Source: a virus
Length of the DNA stretch: 22,580 nucleotides
Strand: one strand, 5' to 3'
Virus record (IMG/VR): IMGVR_UViG_3300017917_000575
Span: 1 to 22,580 of that record
Under the pieces are notes generated by a model. It had not been told where the DNA came from. It searched no databases and worked only from the letters and a program-made list of their open reading frames with translations. Numbering within the stretch: the stretch's first letter is position 1; each line of letters starts with the position of its first letter. The translations under genes were made by a program, and so were the position numbers. Shown one piece after another: positions 14,664 to 21,002 of this stretch.

Positions 14664-15044
14664 ATGGCACAGAACGAGTTTTTCAGAAAACTTAGCGAGA
14701 ATCACCCATTCATAACGGTGTGTTCGTATGCTAACCAAGACTATGTAGGAATCATACAGAATAGGGATGATGCCGTTACCACGATCTATGATTACGGAGC
14801 GATAGTCGAACCCGATGCTAAGGCTAAGTTTTTAGAGTTAGGGGATATATGGTGGTGGGAATCAAATAGACTGATTCCCATTAACCTGTTTCTAAAAGAC
14901 GAATGGGCTATGTTCAAGCCCTTCATTAGAACGTTCACAAACAAGAATCTTACTGTATTACATGGTCCTGTAACCAGTATGAATGAACTTCACAAGCGCC
15001 GTAGCAAAAGACGCAGTATCACATTAGTCAAACGATTACCGTAA
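14664..15044 (+). CDS. Conserved phage protein of unknown function
   Basis: 126 residues. It has a beta-rich N-terminal part (PFITVCSYANQDYVGIIQN), then a striking LGDIWWWESNRLIPINLFLK at 58-77, which I recall as a conserved segment of an unassigned protein in T4-like marine phages. It ends in a basic tail, HKRRSKRRSITLVKRLP, that could bind nucleic acid or an acidic partner. It is the second of only two plus-strand genes and sits between a structural gene and the end of the long minus-strand operon, overlapping the PolIII-alpha-like gene by 17 bases. The Shine-Dalgarno is weak (AAAAGAA). No enzymatic motif is seen. Confidence 0.7.
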   Translation: MAQNEFFRKLSENHPFITVCSYANQDYVGIIQNRDDAVTTIYDYGAIVEPDAKAKFLELGDIWWWESNRLIPINLFLKDEWAMFKPFIRTFTNKNLTVLHGPVTSMNELHKRRSKRRSITLVKRLP

Positions 15045-15609
15045 ATTCTTCAAGTAGGTTCATATGTACTACTACTAGATGTGCGTAGGCGCAGGCATGC
15101 GACCGCTTGAACGAGTACCCTGTATTATCTTTATCCCATACAGTTTTTGCAACTTCTTTCCAGGGCTTCCCAATCAAATGCTTTTTACCGGGACGAATGA
15201 TAGCCAAGAACATTGCTAGTCTGGGAATACTATTCACTGGTTCTGGCATGCTTCTTAACGTGCTATATTGGTTGTTCAAATGAATCAGCTTTTCTACAAA
15301 GTCTTTGTTCTTCAAATGATCCCAATTAGGATCACGCATAAGTTCAATTAAATGTCGTTCATCACGTACCTGATTATAAACGTGAACATTCAGCAAGTCT
15401 AGCTTCAAATATCCACGCTTTTCTGCCTCAGCATAATCTATAGAAGCCATATCGTTGACCGGATCATATGGTACATCCGTTACGTGAACACCAGTTGCAT
15501 GTTTACGCATCGGGTGTACTTTACGCATAGCCGCAGGAATATGATCTATCAAAGACAGAATCTTATCTCTGTCTCCAAAGTCAATGTCAATGTCACTGTT
15601 AAATTTCAT
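15028..15609 (-). CDS. Miniature DNA polymerase III alpha (DnaE)-like palm protein
   Basis: 193 residues. Five signatures of the C-family polymerase palm occur in the DnaE order: S-D6-I-D8-I-D10-F (DnaE P-D-F-D-x-D-F), RKHATGVHV at 35-43 (DnaE KHAGGVVI), YLKLD71LLNV (DnaE LVKFDFLGL), FLAIIRPGK at 134-142 (DnaE ALFRPGP), and YSFKRSHACAYA at 165-176 (DnaE YGFNKSHSAAYA). D6, D8 and D71 line up with the three catalytic aspartates of DnaE. PHP, fingers, clamp-binding and OB parts are missing: DnaE is about 1100 residues. It may be a reduced polymerase, a nucleotidyltransferase or a decoy of the host replisome; activity is unknown. It overlaps the cytidylyltransferase gene by 11 bases at the end of the operon. 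Confidence 0.75.
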   Translation of the reverse strand: MKFNSDIDIDFGDRDKILSLIDHIPAAMRKVHPMRKHATGVHVTDVPYDPVNDMASIDYAEAEKRGYLKLDLLNVHVYNQVRDERHLIELMRDPNWDHLKNKDFVEKLIHLNNQYSTLRSMPEPVNSIPRLAMFLAIIRPGKKHLIGKPWKEVAKTVWDKDNTGYSFKRSHACAYAHLVVVHMNLLEEFTVIV

Positions 15610-16087
15610 GTGGTTTAACTAATTCAGGGCTGTATTGTGGAGGCTCGTTATCAATCTTTTCAACATTCTTCAATGTTTCTAGCCTATGTGTTCTAGCACG
15701 TAGTTCGCTTGAACTATAATCATGGTGTCGTTTATGATAGTGTAACTCAATTCCATTGTTCATGCACCACTGTTTGCCCGTAAAGTCACGATTCAGATAC
15801 TCGTCACTCAAAAAGCGAATATGAATAGTCTGGGTCATGAGCATTTGCAATAAGTCGTATTCTGTCTCGTAGATTAGAATCTCGTCAACATACTTGCACG
15901 CCTGCAATTGAACATAACGTTCATATGCACTTTGAATGGGTTTGTTCTTGATGCCCGGCCGATCAATCGTAGGATCGATCTGTAATGCAACAATCAAGTA
16001 ATCGCATAATTGTTTTTCCATCTTGAGCATAGTTACATGCCCTGCATGTAGCAAATCAAAACTGCTACAATTGAATCCTATCTTCAT
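15599..16087 (-). CDS. Cytidylyltransferase-like nucleotidyltransferase
   Basis: 162 residues. The Rossmann-type start MKIGFNCSSFDLLHAGHVTML contains the H-x-G-H motif (14-17) of the cytidylyltransferase superfamily (glycerol-3-phosphate cytidylyltransferase, ADP-heptose synthase domain). The segment VALQIDPTIDRPG matches the strand and loop that follow, and HDYSSSELRAR near 120-132 stands where family members have the S-T-[ST] nucleotide-binding motif. It would join CTP or ATP to a phosphorylated sugar or alcohol. It is coupled by ATGA to the RmlC-like gene, which points to a shared role in activated-sugar or surface-polymer chemistry. The C-terminal 25 residues are polar and unlike the family core. 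The substrate cannot be told. Confidence 0.85.
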   Translation of the reverse strand: MKIGFNCSSFDLLHAGHVTMLKMEKQLCDYLIVALQIDPTIDRPGIKNKPIQSAYERYVQLQACKYVDEILIYETEYDLLQMLMTQTIHIRFLSDEYLNRDFTGKQWCMNNGIELHYHKRHHDYSSSELRARTHRLETLKNVEKIDNEPPQYSPELVKPHEI

Positions 16088-16545
16088 TTGTCTTTCTCCG
16101 AGAGTAATGGTTCAATGTCTAAGGGCCATCGAATTCCATATTCATTCCATTTGAAATTTTCTTCAAGTTCTTTGTTGTAGGGCTTATCAACAATGTATTG
16201 CACGATTGCCCCCTCAGTTAGAGCCATGTATCCATGTGCGTATTCCGGTGGTATCAACAATCCACATGTGTTGTCTAGTTCTATACCGAACCATCTTCCC
16301 GTCTCTGGTTCTAGTGCAACATCAAAGATTCTCCCATGTGCAGGCATAACCAACTTGTATTGATCTTGTCTATGCATGCCACGGATAACATACTGACTTG
16401 ATACCGCAGTATTCAATTGACGATATGTATCACGCATACCATCATAAGTCATCTTCCAAGTCTCACTGAAATATCCTCTATTATCAGTGTGCTGTGTTCT
16501 GTATACTACCCTCACACCGGGTAACATTTCTCCGTATGTTTTCAT
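16084..16545 (-). CDS. RmlC-like sugar epimerase (dTDP-4-dehydrorhamnose 3,5-epimerase family)
   Basis: 153 residues, shorter than the 180-185 usual for RmlC. The cupin signatures are in order: DNRGYFSETW at 21-30, VIRGMHRQ at 53-60 with the probable catalytic His58, YKLVMPAHGRIFDVALE at 63-79, and LLIPPEYAHGYMAL at 96-109. These residues bind a dTDP- or similar 4-keto sugar and epimerise it. A shorter C-terminus leaves only the core cupin, as in FdtA/QdtA-type and phage relatives, so a 3,4-ketoisomerase or single epimerase is also possible. It is coupled by ATGA on both sides (16084, 16542). It probably helps make a modified sugar for surface change or DNA decoration. Confidence 0.88.
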   Translation of the reverse strand: MKTYGEMLPGVRVVYRTQHTDNRGYFSETWKMTYDGMRDTYRQLNTAVSSQYVIRGMHRQDQYKLVMPAHGRIFDVALEPETGRWFGIELDNTCGLLIPPEYAHGYMALTEGAIVQYIVDKPYNKELEENFKWNEYGIRWPLDIEPLLSEKDK

Positions 16546-17102
16546 CGCGGTGTCGCCAATCCGGCTTTCATTAATTTCATGTATGCTTTTTGAACAACAA
16601 TGGCTTGTCGTTCGGCATCTTCTACCGCTTTGTGACTGGTACTGTGTCCACCGTCTTTGAGACTGACGCCTGCGATTTCATACAATGTTCGGGTGTCTCG
16701 CATTGTCCAGAAAGGCCAGGGGATGGGATTAGGCTTGTCACTAACTTGTCTCCAGGCATGCTCCATAACGACAAGGTCAAATGGAGCGCCATTACTCCAC
16801 ACAGCACGGCGATTCCAACAAAACTTATAAAGGGCCTCCATGCACTCACTAAATGGTTGACGTCCTTGGTCTCCCAATGCTTCTTCAAGTGCCGCAGGGC
16901 TCTGCGTGGACCACCATCGTAATGTATCCTCATTAATGCTCCTATTGTATATCTCTGTTTGATCCTCGACCGTAGGTTTAAGTTCTAGTCGTTCGACTAC
17001 CCCCTCACCGCGTGGATCAAATCTTACCGCACCGATAGTTAAGATAACACAATCAGGTCGTGTATCTAAACTCTCAATGTCAATCATAATATCATTTGCC
17101 AT
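16542..17102 (-). CDS. 3'-5' exonuclease, DEDDh (DexA-like)
   Basis: 186 residues. The DEDDh motifs are complete: Asp8 and Glu10 in IMIDIESLD, Asp109 in SNGAPFDLVV, and His157-x4-Asp162 in HKAVEDA. DTLRWWSTQSPAAL at 59-72 matches the E-W-W-x-x-Q-S-P segment of T4 DexA and its relatives, which degrade single-stranded DNA or RNA from the 3' end. It overlaps the radical SAM gene by 11 bases and the epimerase gene by 4. A separate 3'-5' exonuclease in the same operon as a PolIII-alpha-like protein recalls the bacterial alpha/epsilon pair, but DexA-like enzymes also act alone in nucleotide salvage. Confidence 0.9.
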   Translation of the reverse strand: MANDIMIDIESLDTRPDCVILTIGAVRFDPRGEGVVERLELKPTVEDQTEIYNRSINEDTLRWWSTQSPAALEEALGDQGRQPFSECMEALYKFCWNRRAVWSNGAPFDLVVMEHAWRQVSDKPNPIPWPFWTMRDTRTLYEIAGVSLKDGGHSTSHKAVEDAERQAIVVQKAYMKLMKAGLATPR

Positions 17103-18327
17103 AATTCTCTTTCAATTTTTGTAACTCTTCCCATACTTCAGGTATGAAATCTTCTATGTTTCGTTTTCTAAATTCGTCTGACCGACTTATAAACTTGATC
17201 GCAGTGTCGATTAAATCTTTGTTATCTTTGGTAGGCTCATTAGCCCATGCCTCGAATGTATTACATGCTTCTAATAGACTCGGATGAAGGTTAAGTCTTT
17301 TCAGTCGTTCTTTTACTGAGGTAAGTTTAGTTAAAGACTCTCTCCTGAATTCAGATGATAGTAGTGAACTATTAAAGTGCGGTGGATTGTTGACATAATT
17401 TAGAAAAATTGTCATTCTATCAGAGCCACGCTCACCTCTGTGTTGTTCTATCAATGATGCATAGTGATCTAATAACTCATGGAATCTAGAAAAGTTAAAG
17501 ATGCTTATCGTGCAACTTAACGTAATTCCAAATTTACCAGCGGCAGTAAGATCAAGATACTTTTTAAGATTAAATTCTATCTTATCAAACTTTGCAGGAT
17601 AACGCACATAGTCGTTTACTGCTCCTATCCCATCCATACTCAAACTTGCACCAACCGACTTGAAGTTCTCCCAAAGAAGAATCAATTCATCATCATAGAC
17701 TGTCAAGTTAGATACGTAATTTAAGGTTATGTTTTTGCTGGCACCAGTGCTGATTAATTTATCCAACAACACTCGATGTTCATCAGAGAACATAGGTTCT
17801 CCGCCTAATAGGTTTATGATTTCTACATTTTGGAACGTATCTAATAGTCGGTGAGTTGTTGCTTCTGCAATCGATGAAGCAGGAACTAACGCAGCAAGCT
17901 TAGTGGGGCTTGAGCTAATGTATTGATGTTCTTCTGCCCAGAAATCACTACAATATGGATTGCAGGTCATGCATTTGCTATTACACTTATTACCAAACGA
18001 TATGTCTAGATATTTTACAGCCTTTGGCAAAACTATCTCGCTCACAGGTGCATCCGGTATGTTTCGATTCCAAATCACTCGCATTGATTCAGATCCGATA
18101 CTCTCTGTGTTCTTACAAAGACCGCATGCTTCTGGCCACTCTCCGGCTATTAGTGATTTGCGTACTTCCCGCAAATTTTTAGAATTGATTCTCTGAATGA
18201 AGCTGAGTTCTTTGTCATTAATAGCCCTGAACTTATTAGGAATAATGTTACAGCATGGACGCAGGGTACCCATAGTATCCATGGACACGCTACCAAAAGC
18301 TAATCCACAGTATATAGGCTCACTCAT
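17092..18327 (-). CDS. Radical SAM enzyme with N-terminal twitch domain
   Basis: 411 residues. The N-terminal region carries Cys7, Cys25-Cys26 (TLRPCC) and Cys68-x2-Cys71 (EACGLCKN), as in twitch/SPASM auxiliary Fe-S domains, here placed before the core. The core has YLDISFGNKCNSKCMTC, a C-x3-C-x2-C motif (Cys115, 119, 122) that binds the 4Fe-4S cluster and S-adenosylmethionine, and LLGGEPMF at 173-180. The enzyme would generate a 5'-deoxyadenosyl radical to modify a peptide, sugar or nucleotide. Such N-terminal-twitch radical SAM genes occur in T4-like marine phages. It overlaps the 2OG oxygenase gene by 8 bases, with GGGAAAG before the ATG. The substrate is unknown. Confidence 0.92.
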   Translation of the reverse strand: MSEPIYCGLAFGSVSMDTMGTLRPCCNIIPNKFRAINDKELSFIQRINSKNLREVRKSLIAGEWPEACGLCKNTESIGSESMRVIWNRNIPDAPVSEIVLPKAVKYLDISFGNKCNSKCMTCNPYCSDFWAEEHQYISSSPTKLAALVPASSIAEATTHRLLDTFQNVEIINLLGGEPMFSDEHRVLLDKLISTGASKNITLNYVSNLTVYDDELILLWENFKSVGASLSMDGIGAVNDYVRYPAKFDKIEFNLKKYLDLTAAGKFGITLSCTISIFNFSRFHELLDHYASLIEQHRGERGSDRMTIFLNYVNNPPHFNSSLLSSEFRRESLTKLTSVKERLKRLNLHPSLLEACNTFEAWANEPTKDNKDLIDTAIKFISRSDEFRKRNIEDFIPEVWEELQKLKENYGK

Positions 18328-19009
18328 TGCTTTCCCAAATGTTATCCATAGTTTTTATATCATCGATTATACTACTATCTAGGTAATTAAGCAATAGAGC
18401 CTGGCGAGGTTGGTCTTGTGTATTGGGCATACTAGAATGCAATACCCTACAATTATAGTACAGTACGCTTCCTTTGGGTAATGTAGGTTGTACACATTTC
18501 TTGTTGAACAGTGAGTTATAGAATCCCTGATAACACAAATTGATATTGTAATCTTGCGTTTGGCTACCCGGTACTACTCCAGTTACTCCCCTAGATGCAT
18601 CCAAATCAAACAATGATACGATAGCTTGTACCCCGAGTAATCGCTTATCGTAGTTGTATTTCTTAAATCGATGAGGTGTATCTACGTGTGGATTGATCCA
18701 CTTGCTATTACCCTCAATCACCACGATATCACTCGCATACCATTCCGCTGATGGTAGTTCTGGTTTTATGAGTTCACTGACCATTGAATTGACTTCAATG
18801 ACTTCAGGCCAATCCATTACCATTTGACTCCACCATACCGAGATATCAGGTAAGTCTTTGATTTTTTCACGCTCTGCATACGTGCGATTTGCGCTACTTG
18901 CACGTACTGGATGTAATGTGTCAAGCTTTGCTACAACTGCATCAATTAGTTTCTCGGGGATATAACTGATAGCTACATCATATCCCTGTCCGTCTGTTAG
19001 TTCTGCCAT
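18320..19009 (-). CDS. 2-oxoglutarate/Fe(II) dioxygenase, phytanoyl-CoA hydroxylase-like
   Basis: 229 residues. The facial triad is visible: His108-x-Asp110 in INPHVDTPHR and His191 in CRVLHSSMPN, with Arg202 in PRQALLLNYL placed to bind 2-oxoglutarate. GVVPGSQ at 144-150 is the usual strand-turn between them. It would hydroxylate an unknown substrate using O2 and 2-oxoglutarate. It is directly upstream of and overlaps the radical SAM gene; the pair, plus RmlC-like and cytidylyltransferase genes, suggests a tailoring pathway for a sugar, base or peptide. The ATG overlaps the stop of the preceding small gene by 13 bases and has no clear Shine-Dalgarno, so it probably relies on coupling. Confidence 0.9.
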   Translation of the reverse strand: MAELTDGQGYDVAISYIPEKLIDAVVAKLDTLHPVRASSANRTYAEREKIKDLPDISVWWSQMVMDWPEVIEVNSMVSELIKPELPSAEWYASDIVVIEGNSKWINPHVDTPHRFKKYNYDKRLLGVQAIVSLFDLDASRGVTGVVPGSQTQDYNINLCYQGFYNSLFNKKCVQPTLPKGSVLYYNCRVLHSSMPNTQDQPRQALLLNYLDSSIIDDIKTMDNIWESNE

Positions 19010-19251
19010 AGTTCATACATAGTTATCAGTTTACTAGACCATATCGTAATATCTACTGCTTTGTCAGAACCCGAGAAGTCCCAACCGTCACCCCTGTTGC
19101 CGAAGTTTCTGCGGCACCACTTAATGACTTCCATTGGGTTACCTTTGCATCGAAAGATAACTTTGCCAGAGTCACGTGCGTTTACGCATTCGTACTCAAC
19201 AATTTCTATATAAGGTGACATTGTATCAAACGGTGAGTTTGTGATTGCCAT
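18997..19251 (-). CDS. Small array protein, degenerate LRW-family member
   Basis: 84 residues. PMEVIKWCRRNFGNRGDGW (39-57) matches the W-C-x4-F-G segment of other members of the array (for example DWCYHTFGPSGF and AWCSQHFGP), and TIWSSKLITMYELWQN at the end is a weak form of the F-x-x-E-K-D-x3-F-x-L-R-W tail. It is the last member before the enzyme genes. The ATG has GGGAG at 8 bases and lies 26 bases inside the upstream gene, so this junction does not use the LRW-coded Shine-Dalgarno. Function unknown. Confidence 0.7.
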   Translation of the reverse strand: MAITNSPFDTMSPYIEIVEYECVNARDSGKVIFRCKGNPMEVIKWCRRNFGNRGDGWDFSGSDKAVDITIWSSKLITMYELWQN

Positions 19252-19639
19252 TTAGTATCTCCCACATTAGTGTTTTATTCATGACTTCGGCACAGATGTT
19301 AGCTTCTGCCTCATCCTCAAAAGCTAGTCCAATGACTTCATACATATCACGAATGTATTCAGTGTAGTTCTTCCTATCAAACCATATACTGCTGTTTACC
19401 CACATGATATCATACTCATTGTTGTTGTGTTTGATGGCAAGACCTGCATAATTGCTACGCACGGTTCTAAACATGACTTCAAACAAATCAACACTTTTGA
19501 TGTGCTTAATCATTTCGGGTGTCTGTGGCCAATCTACGACATAGAAGATTTTATGCACATCATGTATTTTGACTTTGAAACTCATATCTGCCTCATAAAA
19601 GATTTTGCGTTCATCATGTTTGGTAACATAGAAACTCAT
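19226..19639 (-). CDS. Small array protein with N-terminal internal duplication
   Basis: 137 residues from ATG 19639, which overlaps the upstream stop (ATGA) and has AAGGTGG upstream; a GTG two codons earlier is less likely. Residues 1-18 and 19-36 are near-repeats (MSFYVTKHDERKIFYEAD and MSFKVKIHDVHKIFYVVD), so the second Met could be the ancestral start. The rest is alpha/beta with EMIKHIKSVDLFEVMFR and a helical acidic part, FEDEAEANICAEVM. It lacks the LRW tail and ends KLTV. Function unknown. Confidence 0.7.
   Translation of the reverse strand: MSFYVTKHDERKIFYEADMSFKVKIHDVHKIFYVVDWPQTPEMIKHIKSVDLFEVMFRTVRSNYAGLAIKHNNNEYDIMWVNSSIWFDRKNYTEYIRDMYEVIGLAFEDEAEANICAEVMNKTLMWEILNGNHKLTV
19532..19639 (-). 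repeat. 54-nt tandem duplication inside a small array gene
   Basis: Copy 1 is 19586-19639 and copy 2 is 19532-19585. The encoded 18-mers share 11 residues: M-S-F, V, H-D, K-I-F-Y and D. Both copies start with ATG. Divergence at the other positions suggests an older event. Confidence 0.6.
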
Positions 19640-19932
19640 AACCACCTTAGCTTATACATAATCAAGTCTTGTTCTTTTTCAAAGACTGCGGTTCCTGACC
19701 TAAGCTCATAGTTGCCAATGCAATTCTCTGCTAACCAATCTTTCATCTCTCTAGCCGTTGTTTCAGAAGTTCGAGGTTCATATGATACACGCTGCCAGCC
19801 TAAAGTAACAAGCATATCGGTCATGATTTCCCAATCGATTTCTTCTTGAAGCCTCTTAGAGAATTCTTCACCGATCAAATCGTCTATCTCATTTGTTGGA
19901 TCTATAGTCCATGTTGCTTTAATTGTTTTCAT
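19636..19932 (-). CDS. Small array protein with LRW tail
   Basis: 98 residues from ATG 19932, which overlaps the upstream stop (ATGA) and is served by GAGGTGG. A GTG seven codons earlier in the same frame lies before this Shine-Dalgarno and is rejected. The protein is acidic, with a helical middle (EEFSKRLQEEIDWEIMTDMLVTLG), then AREMKDWLAENCIGNYE, and ends VFEKEQDLIMYKLRWL, a clear copy of the family tail. The last codons (CTA AGG TGG) form the Shine-Dalgarno of the next gene. Function unknown. Confidence 0.75.
   Translation of the reverse strand: MKTIKATWTIDPTNEIDDLIGEEFSKRLQEEIDWEIMTDMLVTLGWQRVSYEPRTSETTAREMKDWLAENCIGNYELRSGTAVFEKEQDLIMYKLRWL
19642..19650 (-). promoter_or_regulatory. Shine-Dalgarno encoded by LRW codons (junction 19636/19639)
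   Basis: CTA AGG TGG encodes L-R-W and places AAGGTGG just upstream of the ATG at 19639, which overlaps the stop as ATGA. Confidence 0.75.
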
Positions 19933-20177
19933 GACCACCTCAATACAAACCACTCAAGGTCTTTTTCATCCCTAAAGTAAACCTCGCCGTCACGAATTTC
20001 ATCACCCCATCTAGTTTGTCGTGTATTGTGATTGAAGCCTGATGGTCCGAATGTGTGGTAGCACCAATCATAAATCTCATAATGATTTTTTGGAATAGTA
20101 AATGCCGCAACGTGCCATTTTTCTATTTCTGGCTCTCGTGCATCATAGTTCTTTTGTGTGTACATATGAATGAACAT
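19929..20177 (-). CDS. Small array protein with LRW tail
   Basis: 82 residues from ATG 20177, one base overlapping the TAA of the upstream gene. The GTG eight codons earlier is inside the upstream gene and before the Shine-Dalgarno, so it is rejected. After a His/Tyr-rich start the protein shows EIYDWCYHTFGPSGFNH (W-C-x4-F-G segment), then a Trp (TRWGDEI) and ends VYFRDEKDLEWFVLRWS, a nearly canonical tail. TTG AGG TGG at its end is the Shine-Dalgarno of the next gene. Function unknown; together with its neighbours it defines the family. Confidence 0.78.
   Translation of the reverse strand: MFIHMYTQKNYDAREPEIEKWHVAAFTIPKNHYEIYDWCYHTFGPSGFNHNTRQTRWGDEIRDGEVYFRDEKDLEWFVLRWS
19935..19943 (-). 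promoter_or_regulatory. Shine-Dalgarno encoded by LRW codons (junction 19929/19932)
   Basis: TTG AGG TGG (L-R-W), then TC and ATGA. GAGGTG is complementary to the 16S 3' end and sits 5 bases (counted from GAGG) from the ATG. Confidence 0.8.
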
Positions 20178-20401
20178 TATGACCACCTCAATATAAACCA
20201 CTCGTAATCTTCTTTACGTTTGAAGGCAAAGTGTTGACCAACGTTGCGCCAGTTGCGAGTTTTGAAATGTTTATAGCAGAATGCTTCTGCGGGGAGATAT
20301 TCATTCCAAGCAACCATCTTGGTATAGGGCCAATAGGTTTTATTGAATTCATACCCGCCTACCATAATGTCGATCATCTTTTGAACGTCATTCTGTTTCA
20401 T
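20177..20401 (-). CDS. Small array protein with LRW tail
   Basis: 74 residues from ATG 20401 (ATGA overlap with the coiled-coil gene upstream). A GTG six codons earlier is possible but lies inside that gene. The protein reads KQNDVQKMIDIMVGGYEF, then PAEAFCYKHFKTRNW, in which F-C-x3-H-F takes the place of W-C-x4-F-G, and ends HFAFKRKEDYEWFILRWS. Its own start lacks the LRW-coded Shine-Dalgarno (the upstream end is ACG TTG AAC CGA), but its end provides one for the next gene. Confidence 0.75.
   Translation of the reverse strand: MKQNDVQKMIDIMVGGYEFNKTYWPYTKMVAWNEYLPAEAFCYKHFKTRNWRNVGQHFAFKRKEDYEWFILRWS
20183..20191 (-). promoter_or_regulatory. Shine-Dalgarno encoded by LRW codons (junction 20177/20177)
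   Basis: TTG AGG TGG, then TCA TAATG; the stop TAA and start ATG share one base. Confidence 0.8.
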
Positions 20402-20826
20402 CGGTTCAACGTTGCCCACATGTCAAGTTTGCTTTTCATATCTTCACGCTCTTGGTGTGCATTATAACGACTTCGCTCTGCGGCTTCTCGCATATATTTT
20501 TCTGTAGTGATTTCTTGTCGTAGCTGTTCGATCAATTCACTGACTTTCATTGGCTTCAGGCTTTCAATCTCGTCCAATGCGTCATGCAATTGTTCTTGTA
20601 GATAACGAACTTCTTCTCTAAGGTGAGTAATATACTGACCTGGAAGATAATCGTTACAGGTATCTTCATCCCTGAAGGTGCAATATGTTTCATCCATGCC
20701 TGCTCGTTCAAGGTCATCTAGGATCGCACCTGGATGACGATCCATGTATGTAGCAAGTCTAACCCGAACAGGGTCGCTATCAAACTTGATAGTGTAATCA
20801 ATCAATTCATTGTCTGTCATATTCAT
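20398..20826 (-). CDS. Coiled-coil protein inside the small-gene array
   Basis: 142 residues from ATG 20826 (TGATG overlap with the 58-residue gene); ATGs at 20832 and 20820 in the same frame are alternatives, and no strong Shine-Dalgarno separates them. The first 65 residues are acidic with RVRLATYMDRHPGAILDDLERAG. From about residue 68 to 125 there is a long heptad pattern (LREEVRYLQEQLHDALDEIESL, then LIEQLRQEITTEK) typical of a coiled coil. It has no LRW tail. It may oligomerise or bind a host factor; the sequence does not say which. Confidence 0.72.
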   Translation of the reverse strand: MNMTDNELIDYTIKFDSDPVRVRLATYMDRHPGAILDDLERAGMDETYCTFRDEDTCNDYLPGQYITHLREEVRYLQEQLHDALDEIESLKPMKVSELIEQLRQEITTEKYMREAAERSRYNAHQEREDMKSKLDMWATLNR

Positions 20827-21002
20827 CACCATATTAAGTTATACCAAACTGCATCTTTATCTTCTACCTCAAAGTAGATATCATCTTGTGCTATTTGCCA
20901 CATTGACCAGTTTGTCTTATCTACATAATTCTTGCAATTCTTTTCTATCCAAGTACATCGTTCGTGCCAAGTGATAGGACAAGTAATAGTGATTCTGGTC
21001 AT
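20826..21002 (-). CDS. 58-residue array protein with LRW-like tail
   Basis: A 58-codon frame from ATG 21002 to TGA 20828-20826. It starts MTRITITCPITWHERCTWIE, has WIEKNC in the place of the W-C segment, and ends IYFEVEDKDAVWYNLIW, a variant of the family tail. It fits exactly between its neighbours: its ATG overlaps the upstream stop (ATGA) behind the GAGGTATGC Shine-Dalgarno coded by L-R-Y, and its TGA overlaps the next ATG. Coupling on both sides and family similarity make it a real gene despite its length. Confidence 0.8.
   Translation of the reverse strand: MTRITITCPITWHERCTWIEKNCKNYVDKTNWSMWQIAQDDIYFEVEDKDAVWYNLIW

Noticed and set aside
16622-16933. Frames of about 100 residues overlapping the DexA-like gene on both strands
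   Set aside because: The DEDDh motifs, coupling and length all support the exonuclease frame; the others have no start signal or similarity.
19636-20201. Longer N-termini starting at GTG codons inside the preceding genes (M-V-C-I-E-V-V and M-V-Y-I-E-V-V type starts)
   Set aside because: These residues are the out-of-frame reading of the LRW/Shine-Dalgarno sequence itself; the ATG right after it is the better start.
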